Below are positions 1-7,862 of a DNA stretch of 8,923 bases, piece by piece (position 1 is the stretch's first letter; every line of letters begins with the position of its first letter). Under the pieces are notes generated by a model. That model was not told the origin of the DNA. It made no database searches and worked only from the letters and a program-made list of their open reading frames with translations. Origin of the DNA: an uncultured Bacteroidales bacterium (GTDB taxonomy: Bacteria > Bacteroidota > Bacteroidia > Bacteroidales > UBA932); NCBI GenBank assembly GCA_945874815.1, contig CAMCIE010000044.1:1-8923 (forward strand). Reading direction: 5' to 3'. The translations under genes and the position numbers were made by a program.

Positions 1-1770
1 AGTAGTCTTCTCAATGTTTGAGTTGATCTTCTTCACAGCTTTCTTGGTGTTGTCAACCTCAGCTGCAACTTTCTCAGCTTTAGCCTCTGCATAAGTCTTC
101 ACGTGAGAAAGGGTGATCTTCTTGGCGCTGCGTTTGAGCTCTACAACCTTGAATGCGAGAGTCTCACCTGCAACTGGCATTGAACCGTCCTCTTTAACGA
201 GCTCCTTGCTGAAGCAGAATGCGTCAACATCGCCCTCTATCTCGATAACGGCACCCTTGTCGTTTACAGAAGCAATCTTAGCCTCAACTACAGTACCAAC
301 GCTGTATTTAGCCTCGATCTCATCCCATGGGTTAGGAAGGAGCTGTTTGTGTCCGAGGCTGAGCTTGTGGTTCTCCTCATCGAAGTCAAGGATAATAACC
401 TCAATCTTGTCACCTGCTGCAACAAGCTCTGAAGGATGTTTGATCTTGGTCCATGAGAGGTCGCTGATGTGGATAAGGCCTTCTATGCCCTCCTCAAGCT
501 CTGCGAATACACCGAAGTTAGTGATATTGCGAACAGTAGCAGTGTGTTTTGAACCAACAGGATATTTCTCGCGGATGTTCTCCCAAGGATTTGCAACGAG
601 CTGTTTCAGACCGAGAGACATCTTCTTCTCCTCTCTGTCGAGAGTAAGGATCTGAGCCTCAACCTCGTCACCAACCTTAAGGAAGTCAGATGCGATGCGG
701 AGTCTTGGAGACCATGACATCTCTGATACGTGGATAAGTCCCTCAACACCTGGCTCAATCTCAACGAATGCACCGTAGTCAGCGATGAGAACAACTTTAC
801 CCTTAACCTTGTCACCAACTTTGAGGTTTGCATCGAGAGCGTCCCAAGGATGAACAGTAAGCTGTTTCAGGCCGAGAGCGATTCTCTTCTTGGACTCATC
901 GAAGTCGAGGATGACAACGTTGATCTTCTGGTCGAGTGAAACAACCTCCTCCGGGTGGTTGATTCTGCCCCATGAAAGGTCTGTGATGTGGATGAGACCG
1001 TCAACACCGCCGAGGTCAACGAATACACCGTAACCTGTGATGTTCTTGACAGTTCCCTCAAGAACCTGACCTTTCTCAAGTTTGCCGATGATCTCGCTCT
1101 TCTGCTGCTCGAGTTCAGCCTCGATAAGAGCCTTGTGAGAAACGACAACGTTGCGGAATTCCTGATTGATCTTGACAATCTTGAAGTCCATGGTTGTGTC
1201 AACAAACTGATCGTAGTCGCGGATAGGTTTGATGTCGATCTGTGAACCAGGAAGGAATGCCTCGATTCCGAATACATCGACGATCATACCGCCTTTTGTA
1301 CGGGTCTTCACATAACCCTTTACAATCTCGTCTGCTGCAAATGCTGCATTTACCATATCCCAAGAACGGAGCTGGCGTGCTTTCTTGTGAGAAAGAATGA
1401 GCTGGCCTTTCTTGTCCTCAGTGCTCTCAACGAACACTTCAACTTTGTCTCCGACTTTGAGCTCAGGGTTGTAACGGAACTCAGGAGCCATGATGACGCC
1501 TTCGCTCTTGTAACCGATGTTAACAATCACCTCTCTTTTGCTGATTGCTGTAACTACGCCTTCAACAACCTCACCCTCAACTACTTTTGAGAGAGTCTGG
1601 CTGTATTTCGCGTCAATGTCCTTGATGTCCTCACCATAGACATCATCGCTTTCGAAAGCATCCCAATCGAACTTGTCAGGATCTACTGAAGCATTCAGCG
1701 GAGCTTTCTTGGTTTCTTCTACGACAACTGGAGTTTCCTCAGCTGCCACTACTGTTTTGTTTTCTTCCAT
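1..1770 (-). CDS. rpsA: 30S ribosomal protein bS1, 3' end cut by window edge
   Basis: This is bS1, the mRNA-binding protein of the 30S subunit, which helps load and unfold messages for initiation. The frame is open from an ATG at 1768-1770 to base 1, giving 590 residues. An acidic N-terminal segment of about 60 residues is followed by six S1 (OB-fold) repeats, at roughly residues 64-130, 147-214, 232-302, 317-388, 404-475 and 488-557. Repeats 3 to 5 are the most regular. Each carries a GLIH(I/V)S/TD-type core (VDGLIHITDLSW, VEGLIHVSEMSW, IEGLIHISDLSW) and ends in a (S/A)LG(L/H)KQL motif. Repeats 1, 2 and 6 are more divergent, as in bS1 generally. A Lys/Ala-rich tail begins near residue 560. 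Bacteroidota bS1 is around 600 residues, so probably only a short C-terminal tail is missing. Its own promoter and leader lie directly upstream. There is no Shine-Dalgarno before the ATG. Identification is secure. Confidence 0.97.
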   Translation of the reverse strand, partial: MEENKTVVAAEETPVVVEETKKAPLNASVDPDKFDWDAFESDDVYGEDIKDIDAKYSQTLSKVVEGEVVEGVVTAISKREVIVNIGYKSEGVIMAPEFRYNPELKVGDKVEVFVESTEDKKGQLILSHKKARQLRSWDMVNAAFAADEIVKGYVKTRTKGGMIVDVFGIEAFLPGSQIDIKPIRDYDQFVDTTMDFKIVKINQEFRNVVVSHKALIEAELEQQKSEIIGKLEKGQVLEGTVKNITGYGVFVDLGGVDGLIHITDLSWGRINHPEEVVSLDQKINVVILDFDESKKRIALGLKQLTVHPWDALDANLKVGDKVKGKVVLIADYGAFVEIEPGVEGLIHVSEMSWSPRLRIASDFLKVGDEVEAQILTLDREEKKMSLGLKQLVANPWENIREKYPVGSKHTATVRNITNFGVFAELEEGIEGLIHISDLSWTKIKHPSELVAAGDKIEVIILDFDEENHKLSLGHKQLLPNPWDEIEAKYSVGTVVEAKIASVNDKGAVIEIEGDVDAFCFSKELVKEDGSMPVAGETLAFKVVELKRSAKKITLSHVKTYAEAKAEKVAAEVDNTKKAVKKINSNIEKTT

Positions 1771-1849
1771 TGTAAAAAATTAATTTAAACAAACTAGTGG
1801 GTTGAACATTATACTTTGTGCCTGCTGGCCTTCCGGTCAGAAAAGCGCG
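1771..1849 (-). promoter_or_regulatory. rpsA 5' leader with GGAA-capped hairpin
   Basis: This is the inferred untranslated leader between the rpsA promoter and its ATG. Near its 5' end, minus-strand bases 1840-1825 can form a short stem, CTGACC / GGCCAG, closed by a GGAA (GNRA-type) tetraloop, with one A-C mismatch (1837/1828). The rest of the leader is A/T-rich and has no GGAGG-like site, ending in TTTTTTACA before the ATG. bS1 is known to repress its own message in enterobacteria through a structured leader. Whether this leader does the same is inference only. Confidence 0.4.
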
Positions 1850-1880
1850 CAAAAATACGCATAATTTTCTGATTTACAAA
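1850..1880 (-). promoter_or_regulatory. Bacteroidota-type promoter for rpsA
   Basis: On the minus strand TTTG (1880-1877) is followed after exactly 19 nt by TATTTTTG (1857-1850). This matches the Bacteroidota housekeeping-sigma pattern TTTG-N19-21-TAnnTTTG at every defined base. It predicts a transcription start near 1844-1846 and a leader of roughly 75 nt. The placement, in the intergenic gap just upstream of a highly expressed ribosomal gene, supports the call. Confidence 0.82.
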
Positions 1881-1895
1881 TTTTTTGTTAAAAGA

Positions 1896-1969
1896 TTCCT
1901 CGACTCCCTCCGGTCGCTCGGAATGACAGGAGGGAAGGTGGCGGAATGACATTAGGGGGGCGGAATGAC
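1896..1969. repeat. three-copy GTCATTCCG intergenic repeat
   Basis: The nonamer CGGAATGAC (GTCATTCCG on the minus strand) occurs at 1919-1927, 1942-1950 and 1961-1969, at steps of 23 and 19 nt. Each copy is followed on the plus strand by a purine-rich G tract. The first copy lies in a longer unit reading, on the minus strand, GTCATTCCGAGCGACCGG and then GAGGGAGTCGAGGAATC, which contains the hairpin at 1905-1935. Units of this general form (GTCATTCCGAGCG...GAGGAATC) are a familiar kind of dispersed intergenic repeat in several bacterial groups. Membership of a dispersed family in this genome cannot be tested from one window. Confidence 0.6.
1905..1935 (-). terminator. possible terminator hairpin after the protease gene
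   Basis: On the minus strand TCCCTCC (1935-1929) pairs perfectly with GGAGGGA (1911-1905). Inside, GTC (1927-1925) can pair with GAC (1915-1913) across a single T/C mismatch, leaving a 9-nt loop. A short T-run (TCTTTTAAC) follows only about 10 nt after the stem, so as an intrinsic terminator it is imperfect. It sits downstream of the S41 protease stop codon and upstream of the rpsA promoter, where transcription of the long operon would be expected to end. The same hairpin belongs to the repeat described separately. Confidence 0.4.
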
Positions 1970-1994
1970 TGGAGGGGGATTCGGCAGTCGAATT

Positions 1995-3584
1995 CTAATC
2001 GACGGTCGAAGAATGTACGAGAGCCTGCTGGAGAGCGTCATCGACAGGAATGTAGAAGCGGTAGAATGCCTCCTCATCGAGCTTCGAATAACGCCCCACA
2101 AGAGCCTTCAGCTGCGGTATCATATAGATCTTCGATGCCTCCCACTCCTCAGCCGATGGCTTGAGAGCATCCTTTGAAGATGCAAAATCCAGGAACTGGC
2201 GTTCAAGCAACACCTCATCCATCCAGCGTTCCAGAGTCTTGAAATCGTTTATTCCCGCCAGCTGCGAGCGATATTTGTCGAACATGGCGGAAGCAAAACG
2301 CATCTGGGTGGCTTTCTTGTTGCAGTTTATATAGAATTTGGTAGCCTTAGTCGTATCCAGAGGAACGAACACGTCAGGAATGATTCCCCCGCCTCCATAG
2401 ACACGACGGCCTTTCATCGTATAGAATACAGCGGTGGTATCCACCTTCATGCTGTCGGCAGAAGTCATTTCACCATGGGCATACCTTTCATATATGTCAT
2501 AGGCATAATCATCTGCATACGGTTTTTGGATACACCTTCCTGAAGGAGTATAAAATCTTGATACAGTGAGTCTTATACCGGAACCATCGGTAAAGTTCAT
2601 CGGTTCCTGTACAAGTCCTTTTCCGAACGAGCGCCTTCCCACGACCACTCCCCTGTCATTGTCCTGAATTGCTCCGGAGAAGATTTCACTCGACGAGGCT
2701 GAACTTTCATCAATCAGCACGGACAGCCCGATATCCTTCAAACGTCCCCTTCCGTCAGCATCGAAATCCTGCCTTGGACGATGCAGGCCTTCCATATATA
2801 CGATTTTTTCACCCTTCGAGAGAAACTCGTTCGACAACTGGAGAGCCTGGTCGAAATAACCGCCGGTATTGCCACGAAGATCGAAAATCATCCTCTTCAT
2901 ACCCTGGGAGAGCAACTTTTCCGAAGCCTCACGGAACTCCTTGTAAGTGGTCCTGGTGAACTTAGACAATTTCACATAGCCGGTCACATCATCAAGCATG
3001 AACGCAGCATCGATGCAATGCACAGGAATCTTATCCCTCGTAATATCAAATGGAATCAGAGTGCCGTCTCTGCTGACAGTTATCTTAACCTTGCTTCCGG
3101 AAGGGCCCTTCATGAGCCTGACCATGCTGTCCTGCGGTGTCCTGGTTCCGGCAATCGTCCTGTCATTGACACGGATGATCCTGTCGCCCTGATTGAGTCC
3201 GGCCTTCTCGGAAGGTCCTCCTGGGATGACGCTCAGCACGATGGCCGTGTCATTGGGCACATTGAACTGGATGCCTATGCCTTCGAAATTGCCGGCGAGC
3301 TCTGTTTCCGATTCAGTGAGTTCCACAGGAGGAAGATAGACCGAATGTGGGTCCAGTTTGGCAAGAGCAGCCGTGACGGCAGCATCTGTCATGGCCTTCA
3401 TGTCGATGGTATCCACATAATTCTTCTGTACCTCCTGAAGAATGAGATTCAGTTTGCGCCAACGGTTGTAATCCCCGTCGAATGTTCTTTTCGGGCCCAT
3501 TATTTTCTGGCCCACCAATGTACCAAGCACTCCCAGGACAATTCCCAGGAGCGCAATGGTAAGAGTATTTTCAATACGTTTCAT
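1995..3584 (-). CDS. ctpA: S41 family C-terminal processing peptidase with PDZ domain
   Basis: This is a serine protease of the tail-specific protease / CtpA group (MEROPS S41), 529 residues, anchored in the inner membrane with its body in the periplasm. These enzymes bind substrate C-termini through a PDZ domain and cut nearby. An N-terminal membrane segment spans about residues 7-28, with no visible cleavage site. The PDZ domain covers about 95-175 and contains PGGPSEKAGLNQGDRI. The peptidase core shows the FDLRGNTGG motif (about 234-242), the SSASSSEIF motif with likely nucleophile Ser297, and FGKGLVQ with likely general-base Lys322. The Ser-Lys spacing of 25 equals that in E. coli Prc. 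A C-terminal region of about 130 residues follows the core. The ATG at 3582-3584 starts just before the hydrophobic anchor and lies 8 nt after the deaminase stop. The gene ends with TAG about 25 bp from a repeat cluster. Family is certain; substrate is unknown. Confidence 0.95.
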   Translation of the reverse strand: MKRIENTLTIALLGIVLGVLGTLVGQKIMGPKRTFDGDYNRWRKLNLILQEVQKNYVDTIDMKAMTDAAVTAALAKLDPHSVYLPPVELTESETELAGNFEGIGIQFNVPNDTAIVLSVIPGGPSEKAGLNQGDRIIRVNDRTIAGTRTPQDSMVRLMKGPSGSKVKITVSRDGTLIPFDITRDKIPVHCIDAAFMLDDVTGYVKLSKFTRTTYKEFREASEKLLSQGMKRMIFDLRGNTGGYFDQALQLSNEFLSKGEKIVYMEGLHRPRQDFDADGRGRLKDIGLSVLIDESSASSSEIFSGAIQDNDRGVVVGRRSFGKGLVQEPMNFTDGSGIRLTVSRFYTPSGRCIQKPYADDYAYDIYERYAHGEMTSADSMKVDTTAVFYTMKGRRVYGGGGIIPDVFVPLDTTKATKFYINCNKKATQMRFASAMFDKYRSQLAGINDFKTLERWMDEVLLERQFLDFASSKDALKPSAEEWEASKIYMIPQLKALVGRYSKLDEEAFYRFYIPVDDALQQALVHSSTVD

Positions 3585-3592
3585 ATTTCAAC

Positions 3593-3997
3593 TCAATCAA
3601 CTTTCTCGACTTCAATTCCTGCCTTCTTCAGCAGGTCGATTCCGTCCGTAATCCGGTATTCGTCACGATATACTACCCTTTTTATCCCTGCCTGAATGAT
3701 AAGTTTAGCACATTCCATACAAGGAGATGCCGTAACATACAATGTAGCATCCTTGCTGCTGTTTCCCGACTGTGCGACCTTGGTAATCGCATTTGCCTCT
3801 GCATGAAGCACATACGGTTTGGTAACCCCATTCTCGTCTTCACAAATGTTCTCGAATCCGGAAGGTGTCCCGTTATATCCGTCGGATATTATCATTCTGT
3901 CCTTGACAAGGATGGCACCGACCTGACGCCTTTTGCAATAAGAATTGCGTGCCCAGATACCGGCCATGTCAAGATAGCTGCGGTCGAATTTCTCCAT
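3593..3997 (-). CDS. dCMP deaminase / ComEB-type cytidine deaminase family protein
   Basis: A 134-residue zinc-dependent deaminase, cytosolic, expected to convert dCMP to dUMP and so feed dTMP synthesis. The zinc site is intact: HAEAN gives His65 and proton-shuttling Glu67, and SPCMEC gives Cys93 and Cys96. The GYNGTPSG stretch at 40-47 corresponds to the nucleotide-binding segment conserved in dCMP deaminases, which favours dCMP over tRNA-adenosine or free cytidine as substrate. COG2131 (ComEB) members of this length are common; the ComEB name comes from a competence locus, but I see no competence genes here. The ATG at 3995-3997 follows the acyl-CoA synthetase stop with a single base between them, and the S41 protease starts 8 nt after its own stop. 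The deaminase-protease pair is a gene order I recall from other Bacteroidales. Confidence 0.92.
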   Translation of the reverse strand: MEKFDRSYLDMAGIWARNSYCKRRQVGAILVKDRMIISDGYNGTPSGFENICEDENGVTKPYVLHAEANAITKVAQSGNSSKDATLYVTASPCMECAKLIIQAGIKRVVYRDEYRITDGIDLLKKAGIEVEKVD

Positions 3998-3998
3998 A

Positions 3999-5657
3999 TT
4001 AATTTCTCTGATACAAATAACGTTTGATGCTCTTCTTCGGAGTTCTTTCGAAATCCTCTGACATCACCTCGATCTTCTTGAGTTTCGCATAGTTTGGAAG
4101 TTCCTTGTTGATGTCTGAAAGAGCGTTTTCAAAATGTTTGACAATGCCTCTCTGATCCATGCCGTCAGTCTCTCCAAGACGGAAGTCAGGATAAATCAGG
4201 GCGGTGAGTCCTCCATTGTCCTCGATTACGAGCGAATCAACGACATAAGGCTGGCTGTTGAGCACTGTCTCAATCTCTTCCGGATAAATGTTCTGGCCGG
4301 AAGGACCGAGAATCATACATTTAGAACGGCCTTTGAGAAAGAGGCTGCCGTCAGCATCGATGACACCCATGTCGCCGGTGCGGAACCATCCGTCCTTTGT
4401 GAAGACGGCGGAAGTAGCCTCCTCGTTCTTGTAATAACCGAGGAACACGTTTGCACCTTTAATAAGAACCTCACCAGGAACATTCTGAGGATCGGCAGAT
4501 TCAATCTTGATTTCAAGGTTCGGAGCAATCTTTCCGCAAGAATAAAGTTTCTCGTCCTTCCAGTCATCATAAGTGATGATCGGAGCGCACTCTGTCATAC
4601 CGTAACCTACAGTGAACGGGAAGCCGATCTGTTTGAAGAAAGCCTCGACCTCCTTGTTGAACGCGGCACCGCCGATGATGACTTCCTCGAACTGGCCTCC
4701 GAATGCGTTCACGAGCTCTGTACGTATCTTGTTCATTACCACCTGATTGAGAACAGGAAGTTTCATAAGGAAACGAATTCCTTCCTTCTCCAGGACAGGT
4801 TTCACCTTGCTCTTGTATATCTTCTCAATGACAAGCGGCACGGCAATGATGACATAAGGTTTTACTTCTGCAAGAGCCTGCATGATGATCTTAGGGCTCG
4901 GAACCCTTGAAAGGAAGTGCACGTGTGCACCTACGCTCAGTTCATAGAGAACCTCGAACATAAGGCCGTACATGTGGGCGCAAGGAAGCATGGAAACGAC
5001 GCTCTTGGTATTGTCAAGCAATGGAAGGACTCCTCTTGCAAAAACGATGTTCGACCAGATTGCCCTGTAAGGAATCATGACTCCTTTTGAGAATCCGGAA
5101 GTGCCGGATGTATAATTGATAATGGCAAGTTCGTCAGCAGAATCCTCATAGTAGCTGATTGCATCAGGAACGAATGCTTCAGGATATTTGCGTCCGAAAA
5201 GTTCGTTAAGGTGCTCGCGAGCAGAGGTAATTTTCTCATCTGCAGAATAGAGCAGCTTGAATGTATTCACTTGGATAACTGCATGCAGCAGAGGCATTTC
5301 ACTTTCGGTGAGTCCTTCCCACACCACATCATCGACAAAAAGAATCTTTGCCTCTGAATGGTTTACAAGATGGTGGATGTTTCCCGGTTTGAACTCATGA
5401 AGAAGAGGCACCGGCACAGCTCCGTATGTAAGGGCTGACAGGAAAGAAACAGCCCAGTTCGCCTGGTTTCTTGAACAGATTGCGACCTTGTCGCCTTTCT
5501 GGAGACCGCACTCTTCAAACATGATGTGCATTTTTTCAATCCTGCGCGCCACATCCCTGTAATGCAGGGTGACTCCTTGATAGTTGGAAATCGCAGGGCG
5601 GTCCCAGTTCTTTTTGAAGGACTCTTCAAAAAGTTTGTTTACTGATGTGAATTCCAT
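3999..5657 (-). CDS. AMP-binding long-chain fatty acid-CoA ligase type enzyme
   Basis: A 552-residue member of the acyl-adenylate-forming (ANL) superfamily. It should activate a carboxylic acid with ATP to an acyl-AMP and transfer it to CoA, or possibly to another thiol acceptor. Core motifs are all present: the phosphate-binding loop YTSGTSGFSKGV at about 182-193, VGYGMTE at about 350-356, GWFRTGD at about 423-429, GQNIYPEEIE at about 454-463, and the catalytic lysine region RTPKKSIKRYL near 538-548. It most resembles long-chain acyl-CoA synthetases, but it is somewhat shorter than the typical 600-residue Bacteroidota versions, so chain length and acceptor are uncertain. No membrane segment or carrier-protein domain is seen. 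The ATG at 5655-5657 lies 12 nt after the preceding stop in an A/T-rich gap. It overlaps nothing and is followed after 1 nt by the deaminase. Confidence 0.9.
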   Translation of the reverse strand: MEFTSVNKLFEESFKKNWDRPAISNYQGVTLHYRDVARRIEKMHIMFEECGLQKGDKVAICSRNQANWAVSFLSALTYGAVPVPLLHEFKPGNIHHLVNHSEAKILFVDDVVWEGLTESEMPLLHAVIQVNTFKLLYSADEKITSAREHLNELFGRKYPEAFVPDAISYYEDSADELAIINYTSGTSGFSKGVMIPYRAIWSNIVFARGVLPLLDNTKSVVSMLPCAHMYGLMFEVLYELSVGAHVHFLSRVPSPKIIMQALAEVKPYVIIAVPLVIEKIYKSKVKPVLEKEGIRFLMKLPVLNQVVMNKIRTELVNAFGGQFEEVIIGGAAFNKEVEAFFKQIGFPFTVGYGMTECAPIITYDDWKDEKLYSCGKIAPNLEIKIESADPQNVPGEVLIKGANVFLGYYKNEEATSAVFTKDGWFRTGDMGVIDADGSLFLKGRSKCMILGPSGQNIYPEEIETVLNSQPYVVDSLVIEDNGGLTALIYPDFRLGETDGMDQRGIVKHFENALSDINKELPNYAKLKKIEVMSEDFERTPKKSIKRYLYQRN

Positions 5658-5669
5658 AAAATATTTAAG

Positions 5670-7862
5670 TTAAAGCACTAATTTTCTGGTTTTTCCGTCG
5701 TAGCATTCAAACTCGACGGTATTGTCGTCTATGACTCTGACCTTGCTGTCCGGGCGTATCATTTTGTCGCCCTTTTCCCGGGTCAGGGCTTCTCCGCCGT
5801 TGAAAGGATATATCATGGTGCGGATGGATGTCCTGACCACCCAGCACGATTTGTCGCCGAGAATCAGCCTCTCAGGCAGGGACTTGATTGTTTCTTCAGA
5901 TTTGATTCCCTTCCATGAAGATGGTTTCTGGCCCTTGAGGTTGTACATTTCAATGGTTTTATCCTTATGGAGGACCATGATATTGTATTTGTTGGTGGAA
6001 TTGAAATCATATACGTCAGGGCCTATCAGGATTTCCTTTCCGAGGTCAACAGGGAAGCCTTTGACAAAGCGGCCGAGTCTGTCGATAAGATATATCCGGG
6101 ATCCGGCTCCGAAGAGGAACTGGATCTTGCCATTGGCATAATAATCTACGTTACAGGCAGTTCCGCATATCTTCTTGTCGAAAGGAATGCCCCAGAGTCC
6201 CTTTCCTCCTTCTTCCTTCAGGCAAAGGTAGAGATTGTCCTGCTGATAGAAAAAGTTGGTTTTGCCCGTGCCTGAATTCTTGACCTTGAACGGTCCCTGA
6301 GGTATGAGCACAGTTGTGTCACGGTCATAAGCCGGAGCCTTGGTCTTCCTGAGTTTGAGACTATTCAGTTCCACATGGAATGAAGAACGGTCCTTGGAAG
6401 TGCCGACAGTGAGGACCAAAGGGACAAGGTCTGCATCCTTTGTAAAGCCAGAGGCAAGGCTGAGGAATGAATTCCTGAACATTTTCTCTGGAGAAGACAC
6501 AGCGGAAGACACTGACAGATAAGCAGTTGCAACCGAAGATTTCGAGCCCGGAATTTCCAGCAAGGAAGCATCTGAGAGACATTCTTTCAGAGTATATTCA
6601 AGTGCCCTGCCTTTAGTATATTCTTCGATTGCATCCTTGCTGCCTGATATTATCCATCCGTCCACGTATGTAAAACATGACTCATCCTTGAGTTTGAAAA
6701 GGCTGCCGAATGCAGTGTCGAGATATGAGGAATATGCAAACGGATGCAGAGCCGGAGAATAATCCTTCAACGAAGGAACAGTATCACAGTTTTTGAAGAT
6801 AAGGTCTGCGTCAGGGTTGGAGCAACGTATCAGATTGACCCGTTGCAGAGAACTCCGGCTTATAAAAGATGCTGTTGCAACTTCCTGGACACCAATGCCT
6901 GCAAATAATTCCTCCGGAGATAATCCATTCTCCTTTTTCAGGGCCTTGCTTCTTGCTGTTGCATTCTGAAGCTGCTGTTTGGAGTCAAGAAATGCAGAAT
7001 ATGCTGCAAGATAAGCACCGACATCCTTCATCGGAAGAGAAATGGCAGAATAGGTATATGAAGGAAGCACCGATGTGAAGGTGCCTGTAGCACTGGCACT
7101 TGCCTTCAGGACTGACATGAACATTGAAGGGCTGTCGTCACTGACTGCCTTTCCGTTGAGAACTATGCCATCCTTGCCGAGACTTTCGATATCGGCAACT
7201 GTCCATGACGAAAGTCGGGTTGTGAAATCAGCCCATGAACCGAAAGCATTGCCAAGCAGAGTGCCAAGCAGCTTGGAAGACTGCTCGTTTGAGACAATCA
7301 TCACATCAGATGCCCGGACCTGTGATGCAGCTTCAGGAAATCCTGAAAGGTCAAGGACAGACACATTTTTCTCAAGATGGCGTATGGCAGAGCGTACTAT
7401 CACCTCTGACGGAGAAGCCAGTACGACGGAACGGCTGCCGATTTTCTTATGAAGCGAACGATAGTCGCTGCAGTCAACATACTCCGTTACAAGTCCCAGT
7501 CCCTGAGCATATTCCATAAGAGAAGCCCCTTCAGAGGAAGGTTCCTCTGAAGAACGGCCCGTGTCAAATACATATAGAGGTGTCAGTTTGCCGGAATAAT
7601 GAAGTGACACCGTCATCCTGCATCCGAAATCCTTGAACGGGGTCATCTCCCATGCATCGGAAGCTTTGGTAAAGCAAAAGACAGCAACGGCATCCGAAGG
7701 CACTGCCGGCAACAATATGAATCGCGAGTCATCAGCAACCTGCGCCGGTGATTGCTCCTTTCCTGAAGGTCCGTCTGAATACAGCACCGCTACAGCAGCG
7801 GATATGCCTCCAAGCATCAGAATCAGGACGCAGATACAGATTATGATTGACCTGCGGCTCAT
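5670..7862 (-). CDS. membrane-anchored DUF3352-like protein of unknown function
   Basis: A 730-residue protein without a known role. Residues about 5-27 form a single hydrophobic segment after MSRR, giving a signal anchor with the remainder in the periplasm; no lipobox cysteine is obvious. Residues about 45-500 resemble DUF3352-type proteins, with a start like ILLPAVPSDAVAVF. A pattern recurs twice, around 145-205 (VVLASPSEVIVRSAIRHL) and around 403-455 (WIISGSKDAIEEY), suggesting two homologous halves. Residues about 515-730 look beta-rich and contain propeller-like strands such as IYLIDRLGRFVKGFPVDL (590-607) and NIMVLHKDKTIEMYNLKG (627-644), of the kind seen in WD/PQQ-like repeats. No catalytic motif is visible. 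The ATG overlaps the ridA stop codon by one base (TAATG), so translation is probably coupled to ridA. The DUF3352 assignment is from memory of family features and needs a profile search. Confidence 0.82.
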   Translation of the reverse strand: MSRRSIIICICVLILMLGGISAAVAVLYSDGPSGKEQSPAQVADDSRFILLPAVPSDAVAVFCFTKASDAWEMTPFKDFGCRMTVSLHYSGKLTPLYVFDTGRSSEEPSSEGASLMEYAQGLGLVTEYVDCSDYRSLHKKIGSRSVVLASPSEVIVRSAIRHLEKNVSVLDLSGFPEAASQVRASDVMIVSNEQSSKLLGTLLGNAFGSWADFTTRLSSWTVADIESLGKDGIVLNGKAVSDDSPSMFMSVLKASASATGTFTSVLPSYTYSAISLPMKDVGAYLAAYSAFLDSKQQLQNATARSKALKKENGLSPEELFAGIGVQEVATASFISRSSLQRVNLIRCSNPDADLIFKNCDTVPSLKDYSPALHPFAYSSYLDTAFGSLFKLKDESCFTYVDGWIISGSKDAIEEYTKGRALEYTLKECLSDASLLEIPGSKSSVATAYLSVSSAVSSPEKMFRNSFLSLASGFTKDADLVPLVLTVGTSKDRSSFHVELNSLKLRKTKAPAYDRDTTVLIPQGPFKVKNSGTGKTNFFYQQDNLYLCLKEEGGKGLWGIPFDKKICGTACNVDYYANGKIQFLFGAGSRIYLIDRLGRFVKGFPVDLGKEILIGPDVYDFNSTNKYNIMVLHKDKTIEMYNLKGQKPSSWKGIKSEETIKSLPERLILGDKSCWVVRTSIRTMIYPFNGGEALTREKGDKMIRPDSKVRVIDDNTVEFECYDGKTRKLVL

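Noticed and set aside
113..1590. Several plus- and minus-strand short frames within rpsA
   Set aside because: All lie inside the continuous bS1 frame and reflect its repetitive S1 domains read in other frames.
1811..1818. TATAAT-like hexamer in the rpsA leader (minus strand GTATAATG)
   Set aside because: It resembles an E. coli -10 box, but the fully matched Bacteroidota promoter at 1850-1880 explains the gene better, and no paired upstream element of the right spacing was found.
1946..2177. Two overlapping plus-strand frames of about 70 codons starting in the repeat cluster
   Set aside because: They begin in repeat sequence and continue antisense to the protease 3' end, with no leader features or homology.
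2781..3695. 304-codon open frame on the plus strand opposite the S41 protease gene
   Set aside because: It lies antisense to a gene with clear S41 motifs, shows no recognisable domain and runs across the deaminase junction. It is best explained as codon-bias shadow.
4134..4910. 258-codon plus-strand frame opposite the acyl-CoA synthetase gene
   Set aside because: The minus strand here encodes intact adenylation motifs. The plus-strand product looks like no family I know and has no promoter or start context.
6223..6230. CAAAGGTA on the plus strand, i.e. a TAnnTTTG-like -7 box inside the DUF3352-like gene
   Set aside because: There is no TTTG 19-21 nt upstream on the minus strand, and it lies far from any gene start.
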